Shown: piece after piece, positions 4,713-7,082 of the stretch | Position numbering within the stretch: position 1 is the first letter of the stretch | Layout: every line of letters starts with the position of its first letter | NCBI GenBank assembly: GCA_934527255.1 | Contig: CAKTAM010000094.1 | Coordinates: 1 to 7,082 of the forward strand | DNA length: 7,082 bases | From: an uncultured Oscillospiraceae bacterium | Lineage (GTDB): Bacteria; Bacillota; Clostridia; Oscillospirales; Ruminococcaceae | Direction: 5' to 3' | Made by a program: the position numbers and the translations under genes | Notes under the pieces: model-generated | Told to the model about the DNA's origin: nothing | Seen by the model: only the letters and a program-made list of their open reading frames with translations | Databases searched by the model: none

Positions 4713-7082
4713 TTACTCGTACAGCTTGGCCAGCTTCTGCAGGTACTCGTAACGATCCTTCGCCTTGTCGGCGGCCTCGTCGAACAGCTTTGCAGCACGC
4801 TCGGGGAAAGCCAGTTTCAGGCGGCTGTAACGGGTCTCGCTGGTGATGAACTCCTTATAGTCGGTGGTGGGAGCCTTGCTGTCCAGCGTGAACGGGTTGG
4901 CGCCCTCCGCCTTCTTGCGGGGGTCAAAGCGGAAGTTGTTCCAGTAACCGGCGGCAACCGCACGCTTCATCTCGGCCTGGCAGTTGGTCATACCGCCCTT
5001 GACGCCGTGCATCTCGCAGGGCGAATAGCCGATGATCAGCGACGGGCCATGATAGCTTTCGGCCTCGACCAGCGCCTTGATGGTCTGGTTCTGGTCGGCG
5101 CCCATGGCGATCTGCGCAACATACACATAGCCATAGCTCATGGCGATCTCCGCCAGGCTCTTCTTACCGATGGTCTTGCCGGCAGCGGCAAACTGGGCAA
5201 CCTGGCCCAGCTGGCTGGCCTTGGAGGCCTGACCGCCGGTGTTGGAGTACACCTCGGTGTCGAAGACCATGACGTTGACATCCTCACCGGAGGCCAGAAC
5301 ATGATCCAGACCGCCGAAGCCGATGTCGTACGCCCAGCCGTCGCCGCCGAAGATCCACACGGACTTCTTCGACAGATACTGCTTCTTGGCCAGAATTTCG
5401 GCGCCCAGCGTGCAGGCCTCGCAGTCGCAGTAGGTCTTGCCCTCGGCCTTCAGCGCCTTCACATGGGCCAGCATTTCGCCGCACTTGTCGCCGAACGTCT
5501 GCTTACCGGCGTCGCTGTTCGTAAAGGCCTCCAGCTCATCCAGCGTCTGCACGCTGGCTTCCAGCTCGGCCACATACTTTTCGGTGGCGGCGGCGTTGGC
5601 CTTGCCGTCATCCATGGTGTCCAGCCATGCCTGCGCAGCGGCCTTCAGGTCGGCGTCGGCATACGGCACAGCGATCAGCGCACGGGTCTTGTCGGCCAGG
5701 CTGTCGCGGATGGTCTTCTGGCCCAGGTACATACCGAAGCCATGCTCGGCGTTGTCCTCAAACAGGCTGTTTGCCCAGGCGGGGCCGTGGCCGGAATCCT
5801 TATTGACGGTGTACGGAGAGGTAGCAGCGGGGCCGCCCCAAATGGACGAGCAGCCCGTGGCGTTGGAGATGAACATCCGCTCGCCGAACAGCTGCGTGAT
5901 CAGGCGGGCATAGCTGGTCTCGGCGCAGCCTGCGCAGCTGCCGGAGAACTCCAGCAGCGGCTGGTTGAACTGGCTGCCCTTGACCGTCGTCTCGGCCATC
6001 ATGCCGGGCTTCTTGGAGATGTTGGCGACCGCATAATCAAAGACCGGCTGCTGATCCAGCTGGCTCTCCTGCGAGACCATCTTCAGCGTGCCCTTGGCAG
6101 CGGTGGGACAGATGTTGACGCACACGCCGCAGCCCATGCAGTCCAGCGGAGAAACGACCATGGCAAAGCGATATTCCTCGCAGCCCTTGCCGTTCATCTT
6201 GGCCGTCTTGATGGCGGCAGGCGCAGCCTCGACCTCGGCGGCCGTCAGCGCAAAGGGACGGATGGTCGCGTGCGGACACACATACGAGCACTGGTTGCAC
6301 TGAATGCAGGTGTCGGGGTTCCATTCGGGCACGGAGACCGCAACGCCGCGCTTCTCATAGGCAGAAGCGCCCTGCTCAAACTGGCCGTCCACATGCTCCT
6401 CAAAGGCGGAGACCGGCAGGCTGTCGCCGTCCATCTTGTCGATGGGGGTCAGCAGCGCTTTCACCATCTTGACGGTGGCGGGGTTGCCCTTCAGCTCAAC
6501 GGGAGCGGTGTTGTCCTCGGCGTTGGCCCACTCGGCGGGCACGTCGATTTTGACATAAGCGGTAGCGCCTGCGTCGATGGCCTTATAGTTCATCTCCACC
6601 ACGGCGTCGCCCTTCTTGGCATACGACTTCTTGGCGGCTTCCTTCATGAAGCGGATGGCGTCTTCTTTGGGCATGATATTGGCCAGCGAGAAGAACGCGG
6701 ATTGCAGAATGGTGTTGGTGCGCTTGCCCATGCCGATCTCAATGGCCAAATCAATGGCGTTGACGGTATACAGCTGCACATTGTTCTTGGCAATGTAGCG
6801 CTTGGCCTCGGCGGGCATGTGCTTGTCCAGCTCCTCCGGGGTCCACTGGCAGTTGATAAGGAAAGTGCCGCCGGGCTTGACATCGTTGACCATCTTGTAG
6901 CCCTTGACCACATAAGAGGGGTTGTGGCAGGCAACAAAGTCGGCCTTATTGATGTAGTACGGGCTCTTGATGGGCTTGTCGCCAAAGCGCAGATGGCTGA
7001 TGGTGACGCCGCCGGTCTTCTTCGAGTCGTACTGGAAGTAGGCCTGAATGTACTTGTCGGTGTGGTCGCCGATGATCTTGGT
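4713..7082 (-). CDS. nifJ: Pyruvate:ferredoxin (flavodoxin) oxidoreductase, C-terminal two thirds (5' partial)
   Basis: The enzyme converts pyruvate, CoA and oxidised ferredoxin to acetyl-CoA, CO2 and reduced ferredoxin in the cytoplasm of anaerobes. The frame is open to the window edge; 789 codons are visible of the usual ~1,170-1,180, and the Met codon at 6911 is internal. The first visible residues, TKIIGDHTDKYIQAYF, and the following GGVTISHLRFG open the gamma-type domain. The EKR domain follows, with its literal EKR at 6348-6356. Next is a two-cluster ferredoxin domain: Cys codons at 6306, 6297, 6288 and 6276, then 6138, 6129, 6120 and 6108, each in CxxCxxCxxxCP form. The TPP domain contains the proximal-cluster cysteines at 5934, 5925, 5850 and 5016 (GSCAGC, ATGCSS, YSPCEMHG), the TPP motif GDGW at 5334-5345 and SNTGGQ at 5229-5246. 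All expected cluster ligands in the visible part are present, so it looks functional. It is convergent with the transporter unit and has its own terminator. The N-terminal pyruvate-binding domains are outside the window. Confidence 0.97.
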   Translation of the reverse strand, partial: TKIIGDHTDKYIQAYFQYDSKKTGGVTISHLRFGDKPIKSPYYINKADFVACHNPSYVVKGYKMVNDVKPGGTFLINCQWTPEELDKHMPAEAKRYIAKNNVQLYTVNAIDLAIEIGMGKRTNTILQSAFFSLANIMPKEDAIRFMKEAAKKSYAKKGDAVVEMNYKAIDAGATAYVKIDVPAEWANAEDNTAPVELKGNPATVKMVKALLTPIDKMDGDSLPVSAFEEHVDGQFEQGASAYEKRGVAVSVPEWNPDTCIQCNQCSYVCPHATIRPFALTAAEVEAAPAAIKTAKMNGKGCEEYRFAMVVSPLDCMGCGVCVNICPTAAKGTLKMVSQESQLDQQPVFDYAVANISKKPGMMAETTVKGSQFNQPLLEFSGSCAGCAETSYARLITQLFGERMFISNATGCSSIWGGPAATSPYTVNKDSGHGPAWANSLFEDNAEHGFGMYLGQKTIRDSLADKTRALIAVPYADADLKAAAQAWLDTMDDGKANAAATEKYVAELEASVQTLDELEAFTNSDAGKQTFGDKCGEMLAHVKALKAEGKTYCDCEACTLGAEILAKKQYLSKKSVWIFGGDGWAYDIGFGGLDHVLASGEDVNVMVFDTEVYSNTGGQASKASQLGQVAQFAAAGKTIGKKSLAEIAMSYGYVYVAQIAMGADQNQTIKALVEAESYHGPSLIIGYSPCEMHGVKGGMTNCQAEMKRAVAAGYWNNFRFDPRKKAEGANPFTLDSKAPTTDYKEFITSETRYSRLKLAFPERAAKLFDEAADKAKDRYEYLQKLAKLYE

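Noticed and set aside
4021..4846. Overlapping + strand open frames of 169 and 176 codons over the intergenic region
   Set aside because: They overlap the heptad-protein end, both terminators and the PFOR end. Their translations are Arg/Ala/Pro-rich and they have no convincing RBS.
5401..5430. Cys-rich CDCEAC segment in PFOR as an extra metal site
   Set aside because: To my recollection similar Cys-containing motifs occur at this place in many PFOR sequences just before the TPP motif, so it is not evidence for a new cluster here.
5437..5913. A 158-codon + strand open frame inside PFOR
   Set aside because: It is antisense to highly conserved PFOR coding sequence, and its Ser/Ala-rich translation is a shadow of the real codons.

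Overview
The window looks like chromosomal DNA from a moderately GC-rich, strictly anaerobic Firmicute of the Clostridia, plausibly an Oscillospiraceae/Ruminococcaceae gut-type organism. The reasons are a single-chain pyruvate:ferredoxin oxidoreductase, a Gram-positive-style MMPL transporter followed by a secreted glycine-heptad protein, an AAAGGA ribosome binding site, and codon use dominated by GCC/ACC/CTG with almost no TTA, CTA or TCA. This placement is an inference from gene content; no marker gene is present.

Layout. Positions 1-1934 (+) are one open frame, cut by the window start, but the protein is a chimera. The first ~130 codons read as a neurotransmitter:sodium symporter (NSS/SNF family). 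From about position 396 onward it reads as the C-terminal ~510 residues of an MMPL/RND-superfamily exporter. The identity switch coincides with a sharp change of codon use. After a 36-nt gap with a good RBS comes 1971-4091 (+), a secreted 706-residue protein with a signal peptide, a beta-rich N-terminal part, two glycine-heptad arrays and a long Ala/Gln-rich helical segment. The + strand unit ends at a strong intrinsic terminator (4138-4189).

Positions 4190-4585 hold no credible gene, only a few GC-rich inverted repeats. A second intrinsic terminator (4586-4623, read on the minus strand) and a large hairpin (4656-4692) lie downstream of the convergent minus-strand gene 4713-7082. That gene is the C-terminal two thirds of pyruvate:ferredoxin oxidoreductase, and its 5' end is outside the window.

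Function. The MMPL protein and the heptad protein probably form one export or envelope unit, since they are co-directional, closely spaced and share a terminator. The PFOR gene is unrelated core anaerobic metabolism (pyruvate to acetyl-CoA, reduced ferredoxin and CO2). I found no mobile element, CRISPR array, tRNA, rRNA or clear novel defence system. The most notable feature is the NSS/MMPL junction. It is either a real deletion or recombination fusion or, more likely in my view, a chimeric assembly join.
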